From positions 434,001 through 498,000 of the forward strand of contig NZ_CP048030.1 of the NCBI RefSeq assembly GCF_010092425.1: a DNA stretch of 64,000 nucleotides, in the 5' to 3' direction. This DNA comes from Sinimarinibacterium sp. NLF-5-8. GTDB taxonomy: Bacteria > Pseudomonadota > Gammaproteobacteria > Nevskiales > Nevskiaceae. Of the stretch, positions 15,438 to 23,234 are shown piece after piece. The notes beneath the pieces were generated by a model. It saw only the letters and a list, made by a program, of their open reading frames with translations. It made no database searches and had not been told where the DNA came from. The translations under genes were made by a program, and so were the position numbers. Each line of letters begins with the position of its first letter. Position 1 is the stretch's first letter.

Positions 15438-16538
15438 TTGCAGCGGATACCGTCATTTCATGATCCGCACCTATCGCTATCGCATCAAGGACGCAAACGT
15501 CATCGCGCGTCTGAGCGCGATGGCAGGTGCTGTCAACGCAGTGTGGAATTTCTGTAACCAGACTCAGAAATTCGCATTGCGCTGGCGAAAGCAGTGGCCG
15601 GGATACGCAACCCTTTGTGCTCTGACAGCAGGTTCCAGCAAGGCACTCGGTCTGCACTCACAAACCGTGCAGGCCGTCTGTGAGCAGTACGTCACAGCGC
15701 GGCAACAACACGGCAAGCCGTCCCTGCGATGGCGTGCCAGTCGTGGGAAACGACGCTCATTGGGCTGGATTCCGTTTAAAGCAGCAGGCATCAAGACCGA
15801 AGGCGCTGGCATCTACCGCTACTGGGGACTGACGCTGAAATGCTGGCACTCCCGTGACCTGCCGGATGGCGCAAAAATCAAGACGGGTTCCATCTGTGAA
15901 GATGCGACCGGGCGCTGGTACATCAACCTGACGTGTGAGGTGCCAGATCAAACCGTGTTTCCATCCAAGAATGCCATTGGCATTGACCTTGGACTGAAGG
16001 CACTTGCCACGATGTCCAACGGCGACCAGTTGCCGCAGTCACGATTCTACCGTGACTTGCAGCCTAAGCTGGGCGTCGCCCAGCGAGCGCGCAAGAGGGC
16101 GCGTGTTGCGGCAATCCATCGCAAGATCAGGAACCGCCGCAGGTACGCGCTGCACAAGGCTACAACACAATTGGTCAAAGATAACGGCCTGATCGTCGTC
16201 GGCAATATCAATGCCAGCGCCATTGCCAAAACCAAGATGGCAAAAGCGTCACTCGACAGTAGTTGGACTTCATTTAGAGACATGCTCCGTTATAAAGCGA
16301 TGGCGCACGGAGCAATCGTCATGGAAGTCCATGAAGCGTACACCACCGTAACCTGTAGCGTGTGTAAAAACCGCACAGGCCCGAAGGGTCTGGAAGGTCT
16401 ACGAATAAGAGAATGGACTTGCAGTGAGTGCGGTGTCACCCACGACCGCGATGTTAATGCGGCCAGGAACATTCTCGCGCTCGGACATGAGCGTCTTGCA
16501 GAAGGAATCCCCGCCCTTTAGGACGGGGAGGATGTCAA
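15382..16538 (+). mobile_element. tnpB-only IS200/IS605-type insertion sequence (IS1341-like)
   Basis: 1,157 bp. The left flank is TTTAC (15377-15381), a typical insertion target/TAM for this group, and the right end is TCAA (16535-16538). Sub-terminal hairpins are present at both ends: the left around GCCTCGCC...GGCGGGG, the right CCCCGCCC/GACGGGG. No TnpA transposase is present, so mobility would need one in trans. There is no target duplication, as expected for single-strand transposition. Confidence 0.85.
15460..16521 (+). CDS. tnpB: TnpB-family RNA-guided nuclease with a non-canonical RuvC-II
   Basis: 353 residues. RuvC-I is IGIDLGLKAL with the Asp at residue 176. The zinc ribbon has CSVC and CSECG pairs, and RuvC-III is THDRDVNAARNI with the Asp at residue 331. 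The usual RuvC-II Glu (VxE(D/N)L) is replaced by Gly 248 in IVVGNIN. A glutamate in MEVHEAYTT, about 40 residues later, is a candidate substitute. TnpB cuts DNA next to a TAM using an RNA made from the element's right end and protects the donor copy during transposition. The variant residue is shared by a known subset of TnpB proteins, so activity cannot be decided from sequence. Confidence 0.88.
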   Translation: MIRTYRYRIKDANVIARLSAMAGAVNAVWNFCNQTQKFALRWRKQWPGYATLCALTAGSSKALGLHSQTVQAVCEQYVTARQQHGKPSLRWRASRGKRRSLGWIPFKAAGIKTEGAGIYRYWGLTLKCWHSRDLPDGAKIKTGSICEDATGRWYINLTCEVPDQTVFPSKNAIGIDLGLKALATMSNGDQLPQSRFYRDLQPKLGVAQRARKRARVAAIHRKIRNRRRYALHKATTQLVKDNGLIVVGNINASAIAKTKMAKASLDSSWTSFRDMLRYKAMAHGAIVMEVHEAYTTVTCSVCKNRTGPKGLEGLRIREWTCSECGVTHDRDVNAARNILALGHERLAEGIPAL

Positions 16539-16558
16539 GGACACGGACATGAGTTTTT
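16430..16558 (+). ncRNA. Putative TnpB guide RNA (omega/reRNA) at the IS right end
   Basis: By analogy with other TnpB elements the RNA overlaps the 3' end of tnpB and the right-end hairpin CCCCGCCC-TTTAG-GACGGGG. It would end with about 20 nt of flanking DNA starting at 16539 as its guide. Exact ends are not visible in sequence. Confidence 0.5.
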
Positions 16559-16677
16559 GGCAAGCAATGCTGCGCGTGGTGTCAACGGCCAACAGTGCGG
16601 TGGGCGACATCCCGGAAGATCACGGGGGCGGTCAAGTGGTGTTCACGTTTAATACTGCGAGTCTGTCAGCAAAATAA
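16549..16677 (+). CDS. Hypothetical 42-residue protein, partner of the interrupted gene
   Basis: Begins MSFWQAMLRVVST and ends SLSAK. Removing the IS places its ATG in an ATGA overlap with the stop of the upstream gene, which argues that it is a real, formerly coupled gene. The insertion has probably removed its normal translation. Not recognised; likely one amphipathic helix followed by a short strand. Confidence 0.5.
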   Translation: MSFWQAMLRVVSTANSAVGDIPEDHGGGQVVFTFNTASLSAK

Positions 16678-16713
16678 GTATCCACAGGCAAAACAGAACA
16701 CTGAACGCTAGAG
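16678..16713 (+). promoter_or_regulatory. Bipartite (G)TATCCACA-N21-CTAGAG promoter
   Basis: GTATCCACA at 16678-16686 (first T changed to G) and CTAGAG at 16708-16713, spaced by 21 bp. It precedes the endonuclease I gene by 35 bp. Confidence 0.6.
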
Positions 16714-16748
16714 ATTTTGCACCTCAACTGTTTCAGGATTGTTCCCAA

Positions 16749-17483
16749 ATGTCCCGATTTCGTTTTCTGTTCGCCGGGTTTGTTGCATTTTGTGTTGCGG
16801 GGCTGGCACATGCCGCTCCGCCGCAGACCTTCACCCAAGCCAAGAAAGTTTCGCGCCAGCAGGTTTATCAAGACGCGCGTGCCATGAGTCAAGGCACCAT
16901 TTACTGCGGCTGCGATTGGCAGTGGTATTCCAAAAATGGCAGTGGCGGCCAGGTGGATCAAGCCTCTTGCGGCTACCAGACCCGCAAAAATGAGGTACGC
17001 GCCAACCGCATCGAATGGGAGCATGTCATGCCTGCCTGGGTGTTTGGGCACCAGCGCCAGTGCTGGCAAAAGGGCGGTCGCAAAAACTGCAACGCCACGG
17101 ACGCCATTTTCAACGCGATGGAATCTGATCTGCACAACCTTGACGTTGCCATTGGCGAGGTCAATGCGGATCGCTCCAACTACAGTTTTGGCATGGTCAC
17201 AGGCGTATCAAAGCAGTACGGAGCCTGCCCCAGCAAGACGGACTTCAAGGCGCGTCGCTTTGAGCCGCGCGATGAGGCCAAGGGCAGGGTGGCGCGCATC
17301 TACTTCTACATGGCCGACCGTTACAAGCTGCGCCTTTCGCGGCAGGAACAGCAGTTGCTGATGGCCTGGGATCGGATGTATCCGGTCAGTGGGTGGGAGC
17401 GGGAGCGTGACCGTCGCATCGCAAAAGTGATGGGCTGGCATAACCCTTATGTGACGGGTGAGAAGCAGTGGGCGAGGCGCTGA
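16749..17483 (+). CDS. Secreted endonuclease I family nuclease
   Basis: 244 residues with a signal peptide (cleavage after GLAHA). Conserved endonuclease I features: TIYCGCDW, then NRIEWEHVMPAWVFG with the catalytic His, and AMESDLHNLDVAIGEVNADRSNYSFG. Such enzymes are periplasmic or secreted, disulfide-stabilised DNases. On a conjugative element it may degrade competing or extracellular DNA, or shape DNA entry; this is inference. It has its own CTAGAG promoter and is followed by traG. Confidence 0.9.
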   Translation: MSRFRFLFAGFVAFCVAGLAHAAPPQTFTQAKKVSRQQVYQDARAMSQGTIYCGCDWQWYSKNGSGGQVDQASCGYQTRKNEVRANRIEWEHVMPAWVFGHQRQCWQKGGRKNCNATDAIFNAMESDLHNLDVAIGEVNADRSNYSFGMVTGVSKQYGACPSKTDFKARRFEPRDEAKGRVARIYFYMADRYKLRLSRQEQQLLMAWDRMYPVSGWERERDRRIAKVMGWHNPYVTGEKQWARR

Positions 17484-17518
17484 GGCGGGCGAGCCATCGC
17501 AAAGTTTGGAGACTGATC

Positions 17519-17524
17519 TAGAGA
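17519..17524 (+). promoter_or_regulatory. CTAGAG element upstream of traG
   Basis: CTAGAG 45 bp before the traG ATG at 17570. A CAAAG block lies 18 bp upstream in place of TTATCCACA. Confidence 0.5.
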
Positions 17525-17569
17525 AGCCATGCGGATTGCGTCCGCAGCCTCGCCATGCCCAGGTGCTTC

Positions 17570-20500
17570 ATGTCCAAACGCGGTCTATTCTGCCTTCTGC
17601 TTATCGCCCTTTTCGCGCCTGTGATGGCCTTTGCCGCGCCTCTGACACCGGGCGGGGGTTCTACTGCCTGGACGATCTACGGGTTTGCCAACAGCTCGGT
17701 ACTGAACAGCCTGCTCTGGTCAGTCTCGGCTTTTGTGAGTTCCTCGGTTTTCAAGAACCTGACGTTATTCCTGGCAATGATCGGCTTTTTGGGCGCGATC
17801 ATGACCACCGCGATGGGCGGGGGAACGCCTGCACGGATCGCGGGCACTTTCCTGTACGTCATGATCTTTTTGTATGTGGGCCTCAACGTCAAGATGAACG
17901 TCGAGATCAGGGATCAGATGGCTGATTTCAGCGGGGGTTATCTCGGTGCATTGGGCGGCAGCTACCCGGCGCTGGATGTGCCGATTGTCGTCGGCCTGCC
18001 GCTGGCGATCGTGTCCACTGCGGGCAAGGAAATCACCGAACAAATCGAGACATACTTTTCTAATCCCGGCATTCCCCGCGAGTTGTTGACGGGTGGTGGC
18101 GCGTTCAACCTTGCACCCTCATTGATCCGGGCGTCCACGCGCGTTAAGGTTGCTGATCCATTGCTTCGCTCGACCATTGCTGATTTTGCAAAGAACTGCA
18201 TTGTGCCGTCGATTGTCACGGGGCGTATCAACGCAGCCGAGCTGATTCATTCCGAGGACATCTGGAAGACATTGAGGGATGTCAATCCGGCCCCGCTGAC
18301 TTTCGTCTACACCGATCAGAACCCCGCTGGCGCACTGACGACGTGCGGCCCCACGGCCAGCACGCCGAGCAGTCCGCCCACTTATCTGCAATCAGCGCGC
18401 AACGTGCATCCCGTGGCGGTCGATGCCAACAACGCAATTGACTACATCAATGACTATGTGGACCAGGCGGCTATGGGCTGGTTCAAGTCGGCGGGCGCAT
18501 GGAGTAACAGCGCCGCCTTCTCCTGGATTGAGGGGACGTTGACTCACGCGCAAAGCTATCTATTTGGCAATCAATTTACCACGCCTAATGGCGGCAGTAT
18601 TCGGCAGGCGGCAGCCATCAACATCATGTCTCCTGCGCTGAACAGCGCGGCGATGGCTTCCGGGCAGTCGGATATGGTGACGGCAATTGCAGTTGCGCAG
18701 GCGGAAAAGGGGCAGGTGACGGGCTGGGCCACGGCGGTCAATCTGTTCCAGGACTTATCCGGCTACATCTACTCGATCCTTCAAGCCTTTTTGATGGGCA
18801 TGACGCCGCTGATAATTGCCGCTTCGTTCATACCTGGTGCTGGCAAAGGGATGCTCAAGAATTATTTCAGCATCGTGATCTGGCTGGCGTTATGGCAGCC
18901 GGTGTTGTCGATCATCAACTACATCGTTTTACTTTACGCACAGGCCAATCTCGGCGGGGCGATGGGCCTGGCGGGCGGCGGTGCAGGTGGCGCTGTCAAC
19001 TACACTATGGCGAACATGGGCATGGTTGACGAGATGACCTCAAACTTCATTCTCGCCGCAGGCTTTTTGGCGACGATGACGCCGATGATCACCTGGGCGA
19101 TTGTCAAGGGCAGCTTTGCCTTCACTGAGTTCTTGTCGAAGGGCATGGGCATGGCGATGGCGCAGACGGCGGGTGCCACTGCCGCCAGCGGCAACATCAG
19201 CCTGGGCAACCAGTCGTTTGATAACGTGTCGATGATGCAGAAGCAGCTCATGGCCTCGACGATGACGGGGGTGGCAGCGGCGCAGGATCGGATGACGGAT
19301 GGGCACACTCAGACGCAGATGGATGTCGGGGGCGGAGCCAACATCAAGACGGCGGGCGGCACCGGCAGTGTCGCCGCCAGAAGTGAACAAATGGAAAAGG
19401 CTGCTCAGGCCAGTGTCCAAAGCCAGGCGGCCAGGGCCTCTGCAATTCAATCATTGAATAACACGGTGTCGGCATTGGATTCGATTGTTCATAGCCGTAA
19501 CGACACGAGCACAGACGGTTCATCTGCGGGAGTGCAGTTGAGCACCGCCCAGCAAGAGTCTGTTAAGCGCGAAGTCAATAACGCACTGGATACGTTGGAG
19601 AAAGCCGGCATTATCAATAGCGCCGAGGCCAAACAAGCGAAAGAGTCAATGGTTGGCGTGTCATGGGATTCTGATCGACTCATTAAAGGGGCCTCGCAGA
19701 TACTGCGGGGAATGGCAAAAATGGCTTCTGGCGCAGGCGAAGCGACCGTAGGGGCAGTGGCAGGTGCCGTGCAGGGCGCTGCTGTGCCACAACCGGGCCT
19801 GACATCAGGCAGTGCGTCTCCAGCGGTCGCGGGAGGCGGGGGGGGGCAGTCACTGGTCCAGCGTGCGGCAGGGGCAGTGACAGGTGCATTGGGTGGTGCC
19901 AAGAGCATGATGGCAGGCGGTGTGGATATGGCAGAGGGGTTGGCGACCCTATTTCCGAAGGTGTCATTTAATCTGAAAGGTACATCCACTAACTCGGTCG
20001 GGCAACAAGGAGATCATACCCAGCAGACCAGTAACAGCGACCGCCTCGTATCCGGGGGAGGATCGCAAGAAATGGCAGCCGTCACAAAATCGTTTGGTAA
20101 TATCTTGCAAACCGTGACTGCTGCCGCAATCCAGCAGGGGCACACCGATGCAAGCCAGCTTGCTAAAGCATCACAATCCAGCGATGAAGCCTCGGCGGGT
20201 TTTGAACAGCAACAGCGGCATGAGCAGGCGGCGGCGCAGCATTATGCTGTGGCAATGTCTTTTGGCTTTACAAGCCAAGCGGAAGCCACCGCAACATACA
20301 ACCAGGCTTATCAAAACTATATGAGACAGGGCGGTGCGCCTGGGATCGTGAATCAGGTGGGCAATGACATCGTGGCGGGACGAGGTGTGGCCGCGCAGAC
20401 CGCAAAACAGACTGCTGGTGCGCCTGATGTCCAGGGGGCGGGTTCAACCGCCAGCGCGGTTACTGGAGAGACTGCTCATGTCGAACCAGGCGTAGGCCAG

Positions 20501-20818
20501 TCCCGATTAAGGCTTGATGCGATGGGTGATGTCGTCGAACAGGTTCAGGTGCTGCAAGAGGATATCAATGGTCGAAGAGTAGCAAATGCCGATGATTATG
20601 CAAAAATTGCAGAGAGCGTTGGCGATGCTTCGAATGAGCAGTTGATCCAAATTGGTGACAGGCTGAATAGAGACAGTGATTTTATTAAGTGGAGGCAAGA
20701 AAAGTTCGGTGAGCAGATGTATCAGGGAAGTAAGAGTCTCTGGACAGGGCGTCCAGACATATCCATGATTCAGGAGTATTACAAGGACAAGGCTAAAGCA
20801 GCCGGATCAACACAATAG
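17570..20818 (+). CDS. traG: TraG-like mating-pair stabilisation protein
   Basis: 1,082 residues. A signal-like N-terminus ends AFA, followed by TAWTIYGFANSSVLNSLLWSVSAF, several transmembrane helices in the first 550 residues (including ILQAFLMGMTPLIIAASFIPG and IVIWLALWQPVLSIINYIVLLY), then a long alanine/glutamine/glycine-rich, partly coiled region. TraG of F-type systems acts in pilus assembly (N-terminal part) and in mating-pair stabilisation and exclusion (C-terminal part). The N-terminal half fits the family; the C-terminal half is low-complexity and unlike F TraG. traH and traN, its usual neighbours, are not seen in this window. The ATG at 17570 is chosen over one five codons upstream because it starts the signal-like segment. 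Confidence 0.82.
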   Translation: MSKRGLFCLLLIALFAPVMAFAAPLTPGGGSTAWTIYGFANSSVLNSLLWSVSAFVSSSVFKNLTLFLAMIGFLGAIMTTAMGGGTPARIAGTFLYVMIFLYVGLNVKMNVEIRDQMADFSGGYLGALGGSYPALDVPIVVGLPLAIVSTAGKEITEQIETYFSNPGIPRELLTGGGAFNLAPSLIRASTRVKVADPLLRSTIADFAKNCIVPSIVTGRINAAELIHSEDIWKTLRDVNPAPLTFVYTDQNPAGALTTCGPTASTPSSPPTYLQSARNVHPVAVDANNAIDYINDYVDQAAMGWFKSAGAWSNSAAFSWIEGTLTHAQSYLFGNQFTTPNGGSIRQAAAINIMSPALNSAAMASGQSDMVTAIAVAQAEKGQVTGWATAVNLFQDLSGYIYSILQAFLMGMTPLIIAASFIPGAGKGMLKNYFSIVIWLALWQPVLSIINYIVLLYAQANLGGAMGLAGGGAGGAVNYTMANMGMVDEMTSNFILAAGFLATMTPMITWAIVKGSFAFTEFLSKGMGMAMAQTAGATAASGNISLGNQSFDNVSMMQKQLMASTMTGVAAAQDRMTDGHTQTQMDVGGGANIKTAGGTGSVAARSEQMEKAAQASVQSQAARASAIQSLNNTVSALDSIVHSRNDTSTDGSSAGVQLSTAQQESVKREVNNALDTLEKAGIINSAEAKQAKESMVGVSWDSDRLIKGASQILRGMAKMASGAGEATVGAVAGAVQGAAVPQPGLTSGSASPAVAGGGGGQSLVQRAAGAVTGALGGAKSMMAGGVDMAEGLATLFPKVSFNLKGTSTNSVGQQGDHTQQTSNSDRLVSGGGSQEMAAVTKSFGNILQTVTAAAIQQGHTDASQLAKASQSSDEASAGFEQQQRHEQAAAQHYAVAMSFGFTSQAEATATYNQAYQNYMRQGGAPGIVNQVGNDIVAGRGVAAQTAKQTAGAPDVQGAGSTASAVTGETAHVEPGVGQSRLRLDAMGDVVEQVQVLQEDINGRRVANADDYAKIAESVGDASNEQLIQIGDRLNRDSDFIKWRQEKFGEQMYQGSKSLWTGRPDISMIQEYYKDKAKAAGSTQ

Positions 20819-20831
20819 ATGAAGCAATAAA

Positions 20832-20865
20832 AATGCCTCATTCAAGCTAATGAGGCATTTTGTTT
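20832..20865. terminator. Bidirectional rho-independent terminator
   Basis: Stem AATGCCTCATT / AATGAGGCATT with loop CAAGCT, A-rich on one side and T-rich on the other. It separates traG from the convergent minus-strand gene. Confidence 0.85.
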
Positions 20866-20891
20866 TTGATCAAAAATCTTGCAGATCGCGG

Positions 20892-21398
20892 TTATGGGTC
20901 GAAGTTTGTGTCAAGCATACTAAAGCTGCTGGTGAACTCATGAGGGTCAGGCTCCGGCATCTCGCCAAAGTCTTCCCGCAGGGGGATGTTATGAAAGTAC
21001 GCTGCAAATCCTGCGCCCAAAAGCAGATAAAGGGGTGTCATCATGAAGACCGGCACTATCCCGTTCACAATGCCATATTGACCGCCGTAGAAACCAAGCC
21101 AGACGCTGGTGCCCACCAAGGCAATGAACGTGAAAGCCGCCAGCACCTTCATGGCCTGACGATGCTTCCCGGACTTCAGCCAAAAAAGTGTATTCATCGC
21201 ACCCCACCCCCAGGCAGGGATACAGAGGATGATCGCCGCCCAAGCGTAACCGTCGAAGTTGGTCAAGCCGCGCGACGTTCCATCAGAATAAAATCCCGGA
21301 TTCATCTCATCTGCAACCGCGAAGTACAGAAAGCCGAGTAGTGCAGCAAAAGCGGCGCTCAGCAGTCGTGGAAGAATATATTTAGCTGTCATTTTCAT
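20892..21398 (-). CDS. Hypothetical membrane protein with four predicted helices
   Basis: 168 residues, not recognised. Hydrophobic segments: a first helix near residues 9-27, YAWAAIILCIPAWGWGAM, VLAAFTFIALVGTSVWLGF and VPVFMMTPLYLLLGAGFAAYF. It ends with an acidic cytoplasmic tail. It is a single gene read towards traG, with a CTAGAG element in its own orientation 58 bp upstream. Candidates include an entry-exclusion protein of the element, but nothing in the sequence proves this. Confidence 0.6.
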   Translation of the reverse strand: MKMTAKYILPRLLSAAFAALLGFLYFAVADEMNPGFYSDGTSRGLTNFDGYAWAAIILCIPAWGWGAMNTLFWLKSGKHRQAMKVLAAFTFIALVGTSVWLGFYGGQYGIVNGIVPVFMMTPLYLLLGAGFAAYFHNIPLREDFGEMPEPDPHEFTSSFSMLDTNFDP

Positions 21399-21456
21399 GG
21401 GCTGTAATCTCTATATGTGTGTCGTCCTTATCACCAACTCTCTTGGCTCTTATTCA

Positions 21457-21462
21457 CTCTAG
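21457..21462 (-). promoter_or_regulatory. CTAGAG element (minus strand) for the membrane protein gene
   Basis: CTAGAG on the minus strand 58 bp upstream of the ATG at 21398. A TTATCCACA lies 13 bp away, but in the opposite orientation. Confidence 0.5.
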
Positions 21463-21475
21463 CGCCGTCGAGCAT

Positions 21476-21586
21476 TTATCCACAGCCAAAACAATCCTCT
21501 TTAACTACAAAGCCTTACGGTGATTTTGGAAAAGTTATCCACAGGATAGGGTGTTTTTTCCACAGCTTTTCCACAGCATTTGCACA
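21476..21586 (+). repeat. Cluster of DnaA-box-like 9-mers with three 11-bp direct repeats
   Basis: Perfect TTATCCACA at 21476-21484 and 21535-21543, then TTTTCCACA at 21556-21564 and 21567-21575, and ATTTGCACA at 21578-21586. The last three start exactly 11 bp apart, so they lie on one face of the helix. Clusters like this occur in replication origins and in DnaA-regulated promoters. No Rep gene is next to it in this window. Confidence 0.6.
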
Positions 21587-21639
21587 GGCAAATCTGTTGT
21601 ACTGGCCTAGTACAGCATACGACTGGATTGCGGTGAAGT

Positions 21640-21645
21640 CTAGAG
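21640..21645 (+). promoter_or_regulatory. Orphan CTAGAG element
   Basis: CTAGAG two bases before an ATG whose frame leads, without a stop, into tumE but encodes nothing recognisable. It may be the promoter of a gene that was lost when the toxin-antitoxin and XRE-ImmA-PIN cassette came in. Confidence 0.4.
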
Positions 21646-21770
21646 AGATGTTCCGCGCGCCTTGTGCCGCTGAGTCAACAACGCGGACAGTTCCTTTCAG
21701 CAGGAAGCTGAGTCAGAGTGCCTTGAACGGGAGGGATGGCGGGCCGGGTGCTCTTTGCCCGTTGGAGTTA

Positions 21771-21799
21771 TTGACAACACATGGCTGTGTTGGCATAAT
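21771..21799 (+). promoter_or_regulatory. Sigma-70 promoter with operator-like inverted repeat for tumEA
   Basis: TTGACA (21771-21776) and CATAAT (21794-21799) with a 17-bp spacer. CAACAC/GTGTTG (21775-21792) is an inverted repeat inside the spacer, a likely binding site for the antitoxin. The start codon at 21807 is seven bases after the -10 box, so the mRNA would be leaderless or nearly so. Confidence 0.7.
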
Positions 21800-21806
21800 C
21801 TCCAAC

Positions 21807-22103
21807 ATGAAAGCTGAATTGCTCATTGACCGCCGCGATCCAGTTTCCGCAGATGCGTTTGTGGAGCTGGTGCTGTGGCGGGTGTCGCAGCCGGTGCGTG
21901 CCAGTGCGCACCACTACAAATACCGGCTGGCCTATGTGGTGAGCGGCGTGTGCGTGCTGCGCTTTGACAACGAGGCAGGCAAGGGCGATCACAAGCATGT
22001 GGGCAATGTGGAGTTCCCCATTGTGTTCTCCGATCCCGATCAACTGGTGGCCGATTTCAAGGCCGAAATTACGAGGTGGAACCATGAAAACCGTCATTCT
22101 TGA
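21807..22103 (+). CDS. tumE: TumE-family toxin
   Basis: 98 residues. MKAELLIDRRDPVSADAFVELVLWRV followed by SAHHYKYRLAYVV and CVLRFDNEAGKGDHKH is the pattern of TumE-type toxins (DUF6516). These form two-gene toxin-antitoxin modules that can stabilise plasmids; the molecular target is not known to me. The frame is open 390 bases upstream, but the ATG at 21807 matches the family start and follows a sigma-70 promoter. The end overlaps tumA by 20 bases. Confidence 0.85.
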   Translation: MKAELLIDRRDPVSADAFVELVLWRVSQPVRASAHHYKYRLAYVVSGVCVLRFDNEAGKGDHKHVGNVEFPIVFSDPDQLVADFKAEITRWNHENRHS

Positions 22104-22428
22104 GGTGGCATCGCTGGATGATTCGCTGGCGGCATTTTCGCGGGCGTGGAAAACCGGCAAGGCCGAGTCGCAGGCGCGCATCAGCTTTGCTTCGCCGGAA
22201 TTGCTGTGGGCGGTGTTGACGGCCAAGCGGTGGGAGCTGCTCAAGGTTCTGGCGGGCGCGGGCGTGGTGTCGATCCGTGAGGCGGCGCGGCGCGTGGGGC
22301 GCGACGTGAAGGCGGTGCATGGCGACGTGACCGCACTGGTGAACGCGGGCGTGCTACGCCGCGCGGATGGCGGCATTGAGTTTCCGTATGACGCCGTGCA
22401 TGTGGATTTTATGCTCAAGGCGGCTTGA
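22084..22428 (+). CDS. tumA: TumA-family antitoxin / HTH regulator
   Basis: 114 residues. The segment SPELLWAVLTAKRWELLKVLAGAGVVSIREAARRVGRDVKAVHGDVTALVNAGVL is a winged helix-turn-helix of the kind paired with TumE, and the end EFPYDAVHVDF is also conserved. The antitoxin should bind the toxin and repress the tumE promoter, where an inverted repeat is present. It overlaps tumE by 20 bases, typical of a coupled toxin-antitoxin pair. Confidence 0.85.
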   Translation: MKTVILEVASLDDSLAAFSRAWKTGKAESQARISFASPELLWAVLTAKRWELLKVLAGAGVVSIREAARRVGRDVKAVHGDVTALVNAGVLRRADGGIEFPYDAVHVDFMLKAA

Positions 22429-22477
22429 CGCGCAGCGAGGATGTCAACTGTATGTTCTTGCGCGGAAGAACAGGCAG

Positions 22478-22552
22478 GTTATCCAAAGCGAAGCGCCTCA
22501 AGATGGTTTGTATGCTTTTGCGCAGTAAAAGATGCCAGTTATCCACAGGCGA
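22478..22552 (+). repeat. Promoter-associated repeat module, copy A (no CTAGAG)
   Basis: Starts GTTATCCAAAGCGAAGCG, runs through CTCAAGAT and TTTGCGCAG(N)AAAAGATGC, and ends AGTTATCCACAGGC. The same module lies at 62791-62868 and, in degenerate form, before 43247, where it leads into CTAGAG promoters. Here CTAGAG is missing and the downstream sequence is the 3' end of a convergent gene. Confidence 0.6.
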
Positions 22553-22571
22553 ACCGGGCGTTAGCATGTTT

Positions 22572-23228
22572 TCAACGGCGGCAAGCCAAAATTGATGGCG
22601 CGGGGTTGAATAACAGACCTTTGGCATCTTTGTGCAAATCTTCAAAGAAACTGGCTATGCCATCCAGACATTGCTGGTCGCAGGTCATGGACTCGCTCAA
22701 GAGGATGCGAACGGTCTTGTGATTCAAAGCGTGCATAAAAGCCCGCCTCGTTTGCGCCGCTCCGTTTTTCTGTACCAGCATCCAGAGTGCCGCCTCCAAG
22801 CAAACGATGCGATTTTGCATTGCGGCAATGCAGGTGTGGACTTGTGAGCGCGCTAAATTGCGAACCGCTCTTTTGTCTCCGCTGACCAGCAACGCGCCCT
22901 CTGTAGCCGAGGCGGTAGCAATGAGTTGAGCTTCGCCAACATCCATTGCCGCGTTCAATGCGTTGAGCAGTTCTAAATCACCGACTTCCGATTCGGTCGT
23001 CTCGTCAATCTTCCTCAACGACTGAACGATGGACGCTAGAACGGGTGCGGCATAAGTTTCGGCAAACTTTTTGCTTCGCTGCACCTGATACACAGATGCG
23101 GGCAATCTTCTCATTTGCGACGGCGCGTATCCCAGCAGGCTGGCGACTTCATCCAGCACCCCTGCCACGGACAGCAGCACCAATACATCGGTGTCGAGCA
23201 AAAGTGCTCCGGTACGTTCGGCCATCAA
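22572..23228 (-). CDS. PIN-like domain protein, third gene of an XRE-ImmA/IrrE operon
   Basis: 218 residues. LLLDTDVLVLLSVAGVLDEV at the start, MDVGEAQLIATA in the middle and LLVSGDKRAVRNLA are the acidic blocks expected of a PIN-like nuclease fold (D..., E..., D). PIN proteins are usually RNases, often toxins. It starts six bases after the ImmA/IrrE gene, so they are co-transcribed. The C-terminal ~70 residues are not recognised. Whether it is a toxin or a defence effector is inference. Confidence 0.65.
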   Translation of the reverse strand: MMAERTGALLLDTDVLVLLSVAGVLDEVASLLGYAPSQMRRLPASVYQVQRSKKFAETYAAPVLASIVQSLRKIDETTESEVGDLELLNALNAAMDVGEAQLIATASATEGALLVSGDKRAVRNLARSQVHTCIAAMQNRIVCLEAALWMLVQKNGAAQTRRAFMHALNHKTVRILLSESMTCDQQCLDGIASFFEDLHKDAKGLLFNPAPSILACRR

Positions 23229-23234
23229 ACGACC

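Noticed and set aside
21417-21806. Long N-terminal extension of tumE (228-residue form)
   Set aside because: The extension runs through the DnaA-box repeats and the sigma-70 promoter and its translation looks random; the family start is the ATG at 21807.
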